DNA of 64,000 nucleotides from Curtobacterium sp. MCBD17_032 (GTDB lineage: Bacteria; Actinomycetota; Actinomycetes; Actinomycetales; Microbacteriaceae), in contig NZ_QKTO01000003.1 in NCBI RefSeq assembly GCF_003234855.1, positions 186,001 to 250,000 on the forward strand, given 5' to 3'. This document shows, piece by piece, positions 34,653 to 42,964 of the stretch. How positions within the stretch are numbered: the stretch's first letter is position 1; each line of letters starts with the position of its first letter. The position numbers were made by a program, and so were the translations under genes. Under the pieces are notes generated by a model, which had not been told where the DNA came from, made no database searches, and was given only the letters and a program-made list of their open reading frames with translations.

Positions 34653-35253
34653 CCCGGACCACCCGGACCCGGCTGAGCGCCACGACGACGACGCCCATCA
34701 GCCCGATGAACACGGCGACGCCCAGGCAGTACAGCGCCACGGCCCCGTACCCGGAAGCCGGCTCGAGGAACGGGTACGGCACCCAGCCATCGGTGGCGCC
34801 ACGGGTGACGACGACGACGAGCCAGACCGCCGGGTAGACGAGGAACCACCACACGTCACGGAACAGCAGACGGCTCCGGTCGGAGAACAGCACCCAGTCG
34901 AGCACCACGACCAGCGGCACCCAGCGGTGCACCACGTCGTTCGACCACGAGGCCCCAAGCGGCTGACCGACCTCGGCCAGGAGCGTGTTGTAGACCAACC
35001 CGGTCGTCGCGATGTACACCGTTGCCGCACCGCGGAACAGGTCGAGCCGTCGGCCGGTCGGACGATCGCCGAAGGCTGCGACGGCGGTCAGGGTGAGCAC
35101 GGCGGCGACGAGCAGGTTCGACTGGTTCGTGAAGTACCCGAAGAAGTCCCAGAACACGAAGTCGTCGCGGAGCGCCCACTGCAGGTCGGTCGTCACCGCG
35201 GCGACGGCGACGACGGCGACGACGAGCCGCAGGCTGTTCACGAAGGTCCGCAC
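34603..35253 (-). CDS. Pr6Pr-family six-helix membrane protein
   Basis: A 216-residue protein with six predicted helices. It shows FFGYFTNQSNLLVAAVLTL, the Pr6Pr (FAR-17a/AIG1-like) hallmark, then VHRWVPLVVVLDWVLFSD and YPAVWLVVV...YPFLEP. Function is unknown. The GTG at 35253 lies six bases after TACCGT, so it is probably leaderless; the GGAGGG between them is too close to act as a normal ribosome site. The Arg-rich last 20 residues overlap the opposite gene. Confidence 0.82.
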   Translation of the reverse strand: MRTFVNSLRLVVAVVAVAAVTTDLQWALRDDFVFWDFFGYFTNQSNLLVAAVLTLTAVAAFGDRPTGRRLDLFRGAATVYIATTGLVYNTLLAEVGQPLGASWSNDVVHRWVPLVVVLDWVLFSDRSRLLFRDVWWFLVYPAVWLVVVVTRGATDGWVPYPFLEPASGYGAVALYCLGVAVFIGLMGVVVVALSRVRVVRVSGSPAAGRARGRRAR

Positions 35254-35259
35254 CCCTCC

Positions 35260-35265
35260 ACGGTA
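35260..35265 (-). promoter_or_regulatory. -10 box of a leaderless promoter (Pr6Pr gene)
   Basis: TACCGT, six bases (GGAGGG), GTG at 35253. Confidence 0.6.
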
Positions 35266-35292
35266 GCGGGCAGGAGGAGGGGTCACGGAACG

Positions 35293-35328
35293 ACGAACGG
35301 CCCGCACCGTGCGGTGCGGGCCGTTCGT
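35293..35328 (-). terminator. Terminator of the secE-nusG-rplK-rplA unit
   Basis: ACGAACGGCCCGCACC pairs perfectly with GGTGCGGGCCGTTCGT around a GTGC loop, 14 bases past the rplA stop. Confidence 0.85.
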
Positions 35329-35341
35329 GTGGAGCCGTGGA

Positions 35342-36034
35342 TCAGGCCAGGACGTTGACGTCCAGCGGGATGCCGGGGCCGAAGGTCGTCGAGACGGCGC
35401 CCTTCATGATGTAGCGGCCCTTGGCAGCGCTCGGCTTGAGGCGGACGACCTCGTCGAGCGCGGCGGTGATGTTCTCGTCGAGCTGCTCCGGGGTGAACGA
35501 GGCCTTGCCGACGACGAAGTGCACGTTGGCGTGCTTGTCGACGCGGAACTCGATCTTGCCACCCTTGATGTCGTTCACGGCCTGGGCCACGTTCGGCGTC
35601 ACGGTGCCGGTCTTCGGGTTCGGCATGAGACCGCGCGGGCCGAGGACCTTGCCGAGACGACCGACCTTGCCCATGAGCTCCGGGGTCGAGACCGCGGAGT
35701 CGAACGAGGTGTACCCCTCGGCGACCTTCGCGATGAGCTCGTCGCCACCGACCTCGTCGGCGCCGGCGGCGATGGCGGCCTCAGCGGCTGCACCCGTCGC
35801 GAAGACGATGACGCGGGCGGTCTTGCCGGTGCCGTGCGGGAGGATGACGGTGCCGCGCACCATCTGGTCCGCCTTGCGCGGGTCGACGCCGAGCTTCAGC
35901 GCGACCTCGACGGTGGAGTCGGTCTTCGCCGAACCGGTCTCCTTCGCGAGGGCGACGGCCTCGGTCGGGGTGTAGAACTTGTCGGCCTCGATCTTCGCGG
36001 CCGCGGCGCGGTACGCCTTGGACTTCTTCGCCAT
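35342..36034 (-). CDS. rplA: 50S ribosomal protein L1
   Basis: A 230-residue L1 with [19 protein letters not shown], domain [22 protein letters not shown] and the L1 signature [14 protein letters not shown]. It builds the L1 stalk at the ribosomal exit site and can repress its own operon. ATG 36034 follows a GGAGA-type site; a longer frame was rejected. It is 80 bases after rplK. Confidence 0.98.
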   Translation of the reverse strand: MAKKSKAYRAAAAKIEADKFYTPTEAVALAKETGSAKTDSTVEVALKLGVDPRKADQMVRGTVILPHGTGKTARVIVFATGAAAEAAIAAGADEVGGDELIAKVAEGYTSFDSAVSTPELMGKVGRLGKVLGPRGLMPNPKTGTVTPNVAQAVNDIKGGKIEFRVDKHANVHFVVGKASFTPEQLDENITAALDEVVRLKPSAAKGRYIMKGAVSTTFGPGIPLDVNVLA

Positions 36035-36114
36035 GGTGGTCTCCTTGCGAGATACGTGGTTCACGAGCCGGCGCGGCTCTCCCACGGTGAGTACTGGGGT
36101 GTGCGGGGTGAGGC

Positions 36115-36546
36115 TCAGGCCTCGACCGTGATGCCCATCGAACGAGCGGTGCCGGCGATGATCTTCGCCGCCTGCTCGATGTCGTTGGCGTTCAGGTCGG
36201 CCTGCTTGGTCTCGGCGATCTGACGGATCTGGTCCGCGGTGATGCGCCCGGCCTTGACCGTGTGCGGCGTCGCGGAACCCTTGTTCACACCCGCTGCCTT
36301 CTTGATGAGCTCAGCGGCCGGCGGGGTCTTGAGGATGAACGTGAACGAACGGTCCTCGTAGACGGTGATCTCCACCGGGATGACGTTGCCGCGCTGCGAC
36401 TCGGTCTGGGCGTTGTACGCCTTGCAGAACTCCATGATGTTCACGCCGTGCTGACCCAGCGCCGGACCGATCGGCGGTGCCGGGTTTGCGGCGCCCGCGT
36501 TGATCTGCAGCTTGATCAGGCCCGTGACCTTCTTCTTCGGTGCCAT
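36115..36546 (-). CDS. rplK: 50S ribosomal protein L11
   Basis: A 143-residue L11: [20 protein letters not shown] in the N-terminal domain (thiostrepton/GTPase-centre region) and [13 protein letters not shown]-type C-terminal residues binding 23S rRNA. GGAGGAAA lies just before the ATG. It follows nusG on the same strand. Confidence 0.98.
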   Translation of the reverse strand: MAPKKKVTGLIKLQINAGAANPAPPIGPALGQHGVNIMEFCKAYNAQTESQRGNVIPVEITVYEDRSFTFILKTPPAAELIKKAAGVNKGSATPHTVKAGRITADQIRQIAETKQADLNANDIEQAAKIIAGTARSMGITVEA

Positions 36547-36688
36547 GTTCCGTTTCCTCCTGGATTCGAACGCACGGGGATCCGTGCACTCTCCCGCGTC
36601 TCCGGCGGATCCGGATCGCGGTCACGGGTCCGCAGCGCACGAGGCGCGCGGACCCAAACTCAGACAGTGTACTCGACGTCTGCCGGTA

Positions 36689-37804
36689 CTAGAGCTTCGT
36701 GACCTGGTCGAAGCTGAGCTCGACCGGCGTCTCGCGCTCGAACAGCGAGACGAGCACGGTGAGCTTGCCGCTCTCCGGCTTGATCTCGGAGATCGAACCC
36801 GGCAGGCCCGCGAACGAGCCCTCCTTGATGGTGATGGTCTCGCCGACCTCGAAGTCGACCTCGGCCTGCGGCTGTGCCTGGGCGGCACCGCCGGACTTCG
36901 AACCGCCCTTGGTCGGCGCGGCCTCGGCGACCTGCACCAGCGACTTCAGCATGCCGAACGCCTCGTCGAACCGGAGCGGCGTCGGGTTGTGCGCGTTGCC
37001 GACGAAGCCGGTGACGCCCGGAGTGTGCCGGACGACCGACCAGGAGTCCTCGTTGAGGTCCATGCGGACGAGCACGTAGCCGGGGATGCGCACGCGGGTG
37101 ACGAGCTTGCGCTGCCCGTTCTTGATCTCGACGACGTCCTCCATCGGGACCTCGGCCTGGTAGATGTAGTCCTCCATCGACATCGAGACCATGCGGTTCT
37201 CGATGTTCGCCTTCACGCGGCGCTCGAAGCCCGCGTAGGAGTGGATGACGTACCACTTGCCCGGCTTCATCCGGAGCTCGGCCTTGAAGGCGTCGTACGG
37301 GTCGCTCTCGGTCGGCTCGTCGTCGGTCTCGACCGCGGTGGTCACCTCGGTGTCGTCCGCCAGGTCGACCTCGGACTCGGGGGCGATCGCGCCGAGGGCG
37401 TCGGCCGACTCCTCGGCGGCGAGGGTCTCGTTCGCCTCGGCGGCGCTCTCGTCCTCGAGCTCGGACTCTTCCTCGTCCTCCACCGCCTCGACCGCGGCCT
37501 CTGCCTCGTCGGCGGAGTCGATCTCGAGTGCGTCGTCGACCACGGCGTCGGCCTCGGGGTCACGGGCCTCGGCGAGGGCGTCCAGCGTCTCGTCGAGCTC
37601 GGCGGCGACCGTGCCGTCGTCCGGCTCGTCGCTCAGGCCGAGGGACTCGTCGTCCTCGTCGTCGACGGAGATCGCACGCTCCTCGGCGGAGTCGGTCGAA
37701 CGGAGCTCGCTCGTCTCGACGTCGCCTTCCTGGTTCTCCTCGACCTCGGAAGACTGCTCGGCAGCGGTCGCGAGGTCGATGTCGTCGCGGGAGTAGTCAG
37801 ACAC
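36689..37804 (-). CDS. nusG: Transcription termination/antitermination protein NusG with long acidic N-terminal extension
   Basis: A 371-residue NusG, about twice the E. coli length. Residues 1-175 are an acidic, Asp/Glu/Ala-rich, probably disordered extension. The NGN domain (about 180-290) starts [20 protein letters not shown] and includes [17 protein letters not shown] and [10 protein letters not shown] Gly/Ala/Gln linker leads to the KOW domain, [19 protein letters not shown]. It binds RNA polymerase and couples it to Rho or the ribosome. GTG 37804 is the usual Microbacteriaceae-type start ([19 protein letters not shown]); a GTG 15 codons upstream is less likely. Confidence 0.96.
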   Translation of the reverse strand: MSDYSRDDIDLATAAEQSSEVEENQEGDVETSELRSTDSAEERAISVDDEDDESLGLSDEPDDGTVAAELDETLDALAEARDPEADAVVDDALEIDSADEAEAAVEAVEDEEESELEDESAAEANETLAAEESADALGAIAPESEVDLADDTEVTTAVETDDEPTESDPYDAFKAELRMKPGKWYVIHSYAGFERRVKANIENRMVSMSMEDYIYQAEVPMEDVVEIKNGQRKLVTRVRIPGYVLVRMDLNEDSWSVVRHTPGVTGFVGNAHNPTPLRFDEAFGMLKSLVQVAEAAPTKGGSKSGGAAQAQPQAEVDFEVGETITIKEGSFAGLPGSISEIKPESGKLTVLVSLFERETPVELSFDQVTKL

Positions 37805-37974
37805 AGTCGGTTCTTTCCGTTCGATGGTGCGGATCGGGTTGGCGCTCACGTCCCGGGCGGGGAACGGGTCGCCGTCTCCGGGAGACCGTACCCCGAGGAG
37901 GACCGGAGCGGTCGGACCTGCGGTCAGTCCGGGCGCGCCAGGGATCCGGTGCGCCGGGGTTCATGCCGCCTGGG

Positions 37975-38250
37975 TCAGGCCGTGGGGCCGTTGCCGAAGA
38001 CGTAGCCGACGCCGAGACCGAACACGAAGTCGAGGACCGACACGAGGATCATCATGACGACGACGAACACGAGCACGACGCCCGTGTAGCTGAAGAGTTC
38101 CTTGCGGGTCGGGGTGACGACCTTGCGCAGTTCGCCGAAGACCTGGCGGATGAACAGTGCGATCGCGGCGAACGGGCCGCGACGCTGTGCGCGGTCGACC
38201 TTCGCCTGGGCGACGACGTCGTCGGTCGTCTCCACTTCTTTGCTCGCCAC
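37975..38250 (-). CDS. secE: Protein translocase subunit SecE
   Basis: A 91-residue single-pass protein. A basic amphipathic helix (FIRQVFGELRKVVTPTRKEL, about 35-54) is the SecE signature, followed by one membrane helix (GVVLVFVVVMMILVSVLD). It clamps SecY in the translocon. The GTG at 38250 has GGAAGGG upstream. It lies 19 bases from tRNA-Trp and upstream of nusG; the 170 bases between secE and nusG hold nothing I can name. Confidence 0.95.
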   Translation of the reverse strand: MASKEVETTDDVVAQAKVDRAQRRGPFAAIALFIRQVFGELRKVVTPTRKELFSYTGVVLVFVVVMMILVSVLDFVFGLGVGYVFGNGPTA

Positions 38251-38269
38251 TTCTACCCTTCCCGATGTG

Positions 38270-38342
38270 CAGGGCGGACAGGACTTGAACCTGCAACCTG
38301 CGGTTTTGGAGACCGCTGCTCTACCAATTGAGCCACCGCCCT
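38270..38342 (-). tRNA. tRNA-Trp (CCA)
   Basis: Minus-strand AGGGCGG pairs with CCGCCCT. The anticodon stem GCGGT/ACCGC carries loop CTCCAAA (anticodon CCA). The discriminator is G at 38270. The 3' CCA is not encoded. It is probably co-transcribed with secE. Confidence 0.97.
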
Positions 38343-38462
38343 TCGGAACGTCCCGCCCGCGAGGGTGTCGGCTGTTCCTGGCGGCGAGTCCGTCAGTCCG
38401 ATGTGGACCGATTGGATCTGCGCCGGTGCGCGAGATCCGGCGGACTTCGACCGCCGCAGGAC

Positions 38463-38492
38463 AGTGTACGGGAGTCGCGGCAACGGTGTCCA
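38463..38492 (-). promoter_or_regulatory. Predicted promoter of tRNA-Trp/secE
   Basis: Minus strand -35 TGGACA (38492-38487), 18-base spacer, -10 TACACT (38468-38463). The leader to the tRNA would be about 110 bases. Confidence 0.45.
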
Positions 38493-38522
38493 CTTGACGG
38501 ATGCTCCGGCGCGGCGCGTCGC

Positions 38523-38528
38523 TAGGCT
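38523..38528 (+). promoter_or_regulatory. -10 box of a leaderless promoter (aminotransferase)
   Basis: TAGGCT, six bases (GGCCCC), then GTG 38535. No Shine-Dalgarno is present. Confidence 0.65.
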
Positions 38529-38534
38529 GGCCCC

Positions 38535-39794
38535 GTGAGCACCGACGCCGTCAGCCCTCAGCCCACCGACCGACCGACTCCCGACGCAGCCGCGTCCACC
38601 GATCGGCCGCGCATCGCCACGCGGATCGCCGCGATCGCCGAGTCGGCGACCCTCAAGGTGGACGCCAAGGCCAAGGCACTCAAGGCAGCCGGACGCCCCG
38701 TGATCTCCTTCGCGGCGGGCGAGCCCGACTTCGCCACGCCCCAGCACGTGGTCGACGCCGCCGTCGCCGCGGCACAGGACCCGGCGAACCACCGCTACAC
38801 GCCGGCCACCGGCCTCCCCGAGCTCAAGCGCGCGATCGCCGACAAGGCGGCGCGCGTCTCCGGCGTCACCGTCGACCCCGCGCAGGTGATCGTCACGAAC
38901 GGCGGTAAGCAGGCCGTCTACCAGGCCTTCCAGACCGTGGTGGACGAGGGCGACGAGGTCCTGCTGCCCGCGCCGTACTGGACCACCTACCCCGAGGCGG
39001 TCCGTCTCGCCGGCGGTGTGCCCGTCGACGTGTTCGCGGGCAGCGACCAGGGCTACCTCGTGACCGTCGAGCAGCTCGAGGCCGCACGCACCCCGCGGAC
39101 GAAGGCGCTGCTGTTCTGCTCCCCCTCGAACCCGACCGGTGCGGTGTACTCCGCCGAGCAGACCCGCGCGATCGGCGAGTGGGCGCTCGAGCACGGCATC
39201 TGGGTCATCAGCGACGAGATCTACCAGGACCTGGTCTACGACGGCATCCGGTTCTCCGGCGTCCTCGAGCAGGTGCCCGCCCTGGCAGACACCACGATCC
39301 TGGTCAACGGCGTCGCCAAGACCTACGCCATGACCGGCTGGCGGGTCGGCTGGATGATCGGCCCGACCGACGCCGTCAAGGCCGCGTCGAACCTGCAGTC
39401 GCACCTGTCCTCGAACGTGTCGAACGTCTCCCAGCGCGCCGCGATCGCGGCACTCACCGGGCCGCAGGAGCCGGTCACCGCGATGCGCGACGCCTTCGAC
39501 CGGCGCCGGAAGGCCATCGTCGCCGGTCTCAACGCCATCCCCGGGTTCGTCACGCCGGAGCCGGAGGGAGCCTTCTACGTCTACCCCGACGTCACGGCGC
39601 TGCTCGGTCGTGAGTGGGCCGGCTCGACGCCGACGACCACACTCGAGCTGGCCGACCTCGTCCTCGAGCACGCCGAGGTCGCGGTCGTCCCCGGCGAGGC
39701 CTTCGGTCCGTCCGGCTACCTCCGCCTGTCCTACGCGCTCGGTGACGACGACATCGCCGAGGGTGTGGCCCGTCTGGCTCGCCTGTTCGGCTGA
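38535..39794 (+). CDS. aspC: Class I pyridoxal-phosphate aminotransferase (aspartate aminotransferase type)
   Basis: A 419-residue fold-type I enzyme. [15 protein letters not shown] is the N-terminal substrate motif. [26 protein letters not shown] with the Asn of the PLP pocket, [13 protein letters not shown], Schiff-base lysine in [16 protein letters not shown], and C-terminal substrate Arg in YLRLSYA follow. It moves amino groups between aspartate (or prephenate) and 2-oxoglutarate. Residues 1-30 are a low-complexity extension. It is divergent from tRNA-Trp/secE, the common actinobacterial order. Confidence 0.92.
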   Translation: MSTDAVSPQPTDRPTPDAAASTDRPRIATRIAAIAESATLKVDAKAKALKAAGRPVISFAAGEPDFATPQHVVDAAVAAAQDPANHRYTPATGLPELKRAIADKAARVSGVTVDPAQVIVTNGGKQAVYQAFQTVVDEGDEVLLPAPYWTTYPEAVRLAGGVPVDVFAGSDQGYLVTVEQLEAARTPRTKALLFCSPSNPTGAVYSAEQTRAIGEWALEHGIWVISDEIYQDLVYDGIRFSGVLEQVPALADTTILVNGVAKTYAMTGWRVGWMIGPTDAVKAASNLQSHLSSNVSNVSQRAAIAALTGPQEPVTAMRDAFDRRRKAIVAGLNAIPGFVTPEPEGAFYVYPDVTALLGREWAGSTPTTTLELADLVLEHAEVAVVPGEAFGPSGYLRLSYALGDDDIAEGVARLARLFG

Positions 39795-39831
39795 CGTCGG
39801 CCCCGCCGCCCGCGCGGCGTCGCGGTCCTGG

Positions 39832-39873
39832 AACGGCGATGCGCCCCGTCCCGACGGGGCGCATCGCCGTTCA
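39832..39873. terminator. Bidirectional terminator after aspC
   Basis: Two perfect 19-base arms (GAACGGCGATGCGCCCCGT and its complement) around CCCG. The rest of the gap to 40082 is GC-rich with a short GACGCC repeat (about 40005-40030) and no gene I can support. Confidence 0.85.
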
Positions 39874-40082
39874 GGCTCCGTCGTGCGCCCGGCGATCCCG
39901 TCGTCCGACACGCGTCGACGTGACGCGGCTGGCCGGACGGGAGGCACGCCGCTGCCCGGCGCGGTCCGTGCCCTGCGCAGACCACCGGAGGCGGGACGCA
40001 GGACGCCGACGCCGACGCCCGACGCCCGTCGCCGACCGGGAGCGTGCCGAGGCGCCGGCTACCGGCCGACCGCCGACGGTCG

Positions 40083-41111
40083 TCAGTCGAGCAGGTCCCC
40101 CACGACGACCGGCTCCGGCACCAGCGTCACGCCGAAGCGGTTCGCGACGGTCACCTGCACGTAGCGGGCCAGCTCGGCGACCTGCGCCGCCGTCGCTCCC
40201 CCGCGGTTCGTCAGGGCGAGCGTGTGCTTCGTGGAGATCGCTGCGGACGACCCCGGCACGCCGTAGCCGCGGTGCACGCCCGCGTGTTCGATGAGCCACG
40301 CGGCGCTGAGCTTCACGTCGTCGCCCGCCGGCCACCGCGGTGCGTCGAGCGGCATCGTCTCGGCGAAGCCCCGCGAGACGGTCGGGTTCGTGAAGAACGA
40401 CCCGGCGCTCCACGTGTCGGGGTCGGCGTCGTCGAGGACCATGCCCTTCGACGCGCGCAGGCGGAGGACCTCGGCCCGGACGTCGGCCGGCGCGACCCGC
40501 GTGCCGAGCTCGACACCGAGTGACCCGGCGAGCTGGGCGTACCGCACCGGGACACCCTCCGTGGTCGCGGTCCCGAGCCGGAACTCGACCGTCAGGACGG
40601 CGCCGCGCCGTCCGTGCTTGAGCGTGCTCGTGCGGTAGCCGAGCGCGAGCTCGGCCGCGGGCACCCACGACCGCTCTCCGGTCTCGGCGTCGAGGAACTC
40701 GACCGCGGTGAGCACGTCGGACAGTTCGACCCCGTAGGCGCCGATGTTCTGCACGGGGGACGCACCGACCGTGCCCGGGATGCCGCTGAGGGCCTCCAGT
40801 CCGGTCCACCCGCGCGCGACGGTGGTGGCGACGAACTCGTCCCAGGGTTCCCCCGCCGCCACCCGGACGGTGACGCCGTCGGCGTCCGCCTCGTGCGTGA
40901 CGCCGCGTGTGCGCACGACCACGACGGTGCCGGCGAAGCCGCCGTCGGCCACGAGCAGGTTGCTCCCGCCGCCGACCACGAGCCAGTCGTCGTCCGACCA
41001 GGCGTCGACGACGTGCGCGACGAGGTCCTCCGTCGTCTCGGCGACGAGCAGTCGGCCGGCGGGGCCCCCGACGCGGAGCGTTGTGAGCTCGGCGAGCGTC
41101 GTCTCCGCCAC
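40083..41111 (-). CDS. murB: UDP-N-acetylenolpyruvoylglucosamine reductase
   Basis: A 342-residue MurB. FAD-binding residues appear as TLRVGGPAGRL and GGGSNLLVADGGF. SGIPGTVGASPVQNIGAYG, YRTSTLKHG, AGSFFTNP with the catalytic-region Ser and the C-terminal HTLALTNRGGATA follow. It reduces enolpyruvyl-UDP-GlcNAc with NADPH to make UDP-MurNAc for peptidoglycan. GTG 41111 lies two bases after the MaoC stop, so translation is probably coupled. It is the last gene of the two MaoC plus murB unit. Confidence 0.95.
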   Translation of the reverse strand: MAETTLAELTTLRVGGPAGRLLVAETTEDLVAHVVDAWSDDDWLVVGGGSNLLVADGGFAGTVVVVRTRGVTHEADADGVTVRVAAGEPWDEFVATTVARGWTGLEALSGIPGTVGASPVQNIGAYGVELSDVLTAVEFLDAETGERSWVPAAELALGYRTSTLKHGRRGAVLTVEFRLGTATTEGVPVRYAQLAGSLGVELGTRVAPADVRAEVLRLRASKGMVLDDADPDTWSAGSFFTNPTVSRGFAETMPLDAPRWPAGDDVKLSAAWLIEHAGVHRGYGVPGSSAAISTKHTLALTNRGGATAAQVAELARYVQVTVANRFGVTLVPEPVVVGDLLD

Positions 41112-41113
41112 GG

Positions 41114-41536
41114 TCAGCGGAAGGCCACCGTGACCTGCGCCTTGCCGAGCACGGTCTGCCCGGCGGCGGTCACGGTGAGGTCGATGCGGCTCGGACGCCC
41201 CTGCTCGTCGAGTGTGCCGACCTTCGCGACCACGCCGACGTCGGCGCCGTCCCGGGGGTCGACGACCACCGGGCGGGTGAAGCGCACACCGTAGGAGGCG
41301 ACCCATCCGCGGTCGCCGAGCCACTCGGACACCGGCTGGACCGCGAGGCCCATGGTGAGCATGCCGTGCGCGAGGACGCCGGGCAGCCCGACCTCGGCCG
41401 CGACGTCGTCCCGGTAGTGGATCGGGTTGAAGTCACCCGATGCGCCGGCGTAGCGGACGAGCGAGTCGCGCGTGAGGTGGACCTGCCGCTCGGCGACGAT
41501 CGCACCGACCTCGAGGCCGGCCGTGGTGTCGGTCAT
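41114..41536 (-). CDS. MaoC-like hotdog dehydratase, C-terminal type
   Basis: A 140-residue single hotdog domain with the hydratase-2 motif SGDFNPIHYRDDVA (catalytic Asp and His) followed by HGMLTMGL. It corresponds to the HadB-type subunit of (3R)-hydroxyacyl-ACP/CoA dehydratases. It overlaps the HadA-like gene by four bases, so the two probably form a heterodimer. The location next to tRNA-Trp, secE and nusG mirrors mycobacterial hadB. This organism type makes no mycolic acids, so the role is unknown. Confidence 0.87.
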   Translation of the reverse strand: MTDTTAGLEVGAIVAERQVHLTRDSLVRYAGASGDFNPIHYRDDVAAEVGLPGVLAHGMLTMGLAVQPVSEWLGDRGWVASYGVRFTRPVVVDPRDGADVGVVAKVGTLDEQGRPSRIDLTVTAAGQTVLGKAQVTVAFR

Positions 41537-41982
41537 GCGTCATCTCCTCGGACGACCAGGGTGGACGTGGCGGTCACGACGGGTGCGCCGTCCGCGTCGA
41601 CGACCACGGACTCGGCGGTGACCATGGCGTTGCCGCCGAGGGTCTTGACACTCGTCACCCGCAGCGTCGCGGTCAGCTCGTCCCCGGCGACGATCGGACG
41701 CTCGTGGGAGAAGTCCTGCGCACCGTGCACGACACGGGAGAAGTCGATGCCGCCGTCGGGCTCGGCCAGGAGCTGCGCGAGCGTCGCCTCCTGCACGACG
41801 ACGGCGAACGTCGCCGGTGCGACCACGTCGGCGTGACCCGCCGCACGGGCCGCCTCGGGGTCGGTGTGGATCGGGTTCGTCGCGAAGACGGCGCGGGAGA
41901 ACTCACGCACCTTCTCGCGACCGACCAGGTACGGCGGGGCCGGCGGGAACGTCCTGCCGACGAGCTCGGGGTTCACTGACAC
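41533..41982 (-). CDS. MaoC-like N-terminal-type hotdog protein
   Basis: A 149-residue hotdog protein of the FAS1/HadA type: GREKVREFSRAVFATNPIHTD and AGHADVVAPATFAVVVQEATL. It keeps the fold but not the full catalytic Asp/His motif, as is usual for the stabilising subunit. GTG 41982 is chosen because TAGACT ends exactly six bases before it; an in-frame GTG one codon upstream is less well placed. It is upstream of the catalytic partner and murB. Confidence 0.85.
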   Translation of the reverse strand: MSVNPELVGRTFPPAPPYLVGREKVREFSRAVFATNPIHTDPEAARAAGHADVVAPATFAVVVQEATLAQLLAEPDGGIDFSRVVHGAQDFSHERPIVAGDELTATLRVTSVKTLGGNAMVTAESVVVDADGAPVVTATSTLVVRGDDA

Positions 41983-41988
41983 CACGGC

Positions 41989-41994
41989 AGTCTA
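41989..41994 (-). promoter_or_regulatory. -10 box of a leaderless promoter (MaoC-murB unit)
   Basis: TAGACT, six bases (GCCGTG), GTG at 41982. Confidence 0.65.
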
Positions 41995-42091
41995 CCGAGC
42001 CCCTCCGACGCCCCGGTGTAGATGAGTTTGCATCGGTTATGCTGTCAGGACCGGTCGGGGGGCGACCGCACAGCGTCCGGCGGGAGTGGCC

Positions 42092-42505
42092 ATGGAGACG
42101 ACGACCGAGTACGCGGTGCGCGAGGACGACCGGTGCACCGCCGTGGAACTCGTGGGTTCCGCTCTGCGCGCCGACGGGCACCGGGTCGCACACCGGCACG
42201 ACGGACTGCTCGTGTCGGGCGGCGACCGCGTCCTCACCGCGCTCCTCGGCGCCCTCGTGCATCCCGCGCGGCAGTACCGTCGGTACGAGGTCGCGCTGTC
42301 GTCGGTCCCGGGACACGCGGTGTTGACGCTGCGGCACGCCGACCACGGCGCCGCGGTCGCGGGCGGTCCGATCGGCGCCCGCCGTCGTCGCGCTGCCTGG
42401 CACCGGACAGCCGCCCTGGTCGAGGCGAGCCTGCACGAGGGTGGAGTCCTGCTCCACCGGACGGACCGTCTGGACACCTCGGGCATCGCGATCCGCGACC
42501 GGTGA
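42092..42505 (+). CDS. Small protein of unknown function
   Basis: A 137-residue protein that I do not recognise. It is Arg/His/Ala-rich, without a signal peptide or membrane helix. LLVSGGDRVLTALLGALVHP and YRRYEVALSSVPGHAVLTLRH suggest a compact alpha/beta fold. GGGAG six bases before ATG 42092 supports the start; an AT-rich upstream patch has a TATGCT (42038-42043) that could be a -10. A strong terminator follows. Reality as a gene is likely because signals flank it; function is open. Confidence 0.6.
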   Translation: METTTEYAVREDDRCTAVELVGSALRADGHRVAHRHDGLLVSGGDRVLTALLGALVHPARQYRRYEVALSSVPGHAVLTLRHADHGAAVAGGPIGARRRRAAWHRTAALVEASLHEGGVLLHRTDRLDTSGIAIRDR

Positions 42506-42548
42506 CGCGCGGGACCCGCACGGGGCGGCGAGCGGCCGGACAGTCGGG

Positions 42549-42590
42549 AACGACGGAAGCCCGGCGCTGGTGCGCCGGGCTTCCGTCGTT
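42549..42590. terminator. Bidirectional terminator
   Basis: Perfect 19-base arms (AACGACGGAAGCCCGGCGC and complement) with a TGGT loop, followed by GTTGCGTTGC. It separates the unknown gene from the oppositely oriented tRNA pair. Confidence 0.85.
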
Positions 42591-42631
42591 GCGTTGCGTG
42601 CTTGCACGGGTACCGATCGATCCGGTACCGC

Positions 42632-42708
42632 TGGTAGCGAGGGCGGGACTTGAACCCGCGACACCACGATTATGAGCCGTGTGCTCTAACCAACTGAGCT
42701 ACCCCGCC
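42632..42708 (-). tRNA. tRNA-Met, elongator (CAT)
   Basis: Minus-strand GGCGGGG start, D-loop AGCTCAGTTGGTTAGAGC, anticodon loop CTCATAA (CAT) and T-arm GCGGGTTCAAGTCCCGC. Discriminator A and an encoded CCA end the gene at 42632. The loop and body resemble elongator tRNA-Met. Confidence 0.93.
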
Positions 42709-42757
42709 AGGGATCCGCTGTGATCAGCACTGCGAGAGTGATCACACTGCGAGTCGG

Positions 42758-42829
<72 letters not shown>

Positions 42830-42964
42830 GAGTACCGCGAGCGGCACCACACGAGGATAGCAGACCCCGGACGCTGGTCCGGAACCGACCGCGACGCCCG
42901 GGCGCGCCGTCCTCGTCGACACCGTCACGGCGCACCACGTGCGCGCGGCCGGTGTCGGTGCGGA

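Noticed and set aside
37805-37849. NusG starting 15 codons upstream
   Set aside because: The upstream GTG lacks a good ribosome site, and the downstream [19 protein letters not shown] start resembles known relatives.
39874-40082. Coding gene in the aspC-murB gap
   Set aside because: Frames there are only shadows with skewed Arg/Pro content and no start signals; a GACGCC repeat and GC-rich filler explain it.
41114-41982. MaoC-fold pair as the missing DHNA-CoA thioesterase of menaquinone synthesis
   Set aside because: The SGDFNPIH hydratase motif and two-subunit layout match HadAB-type dehydratases, and the position matches the mycobacterial had locus.
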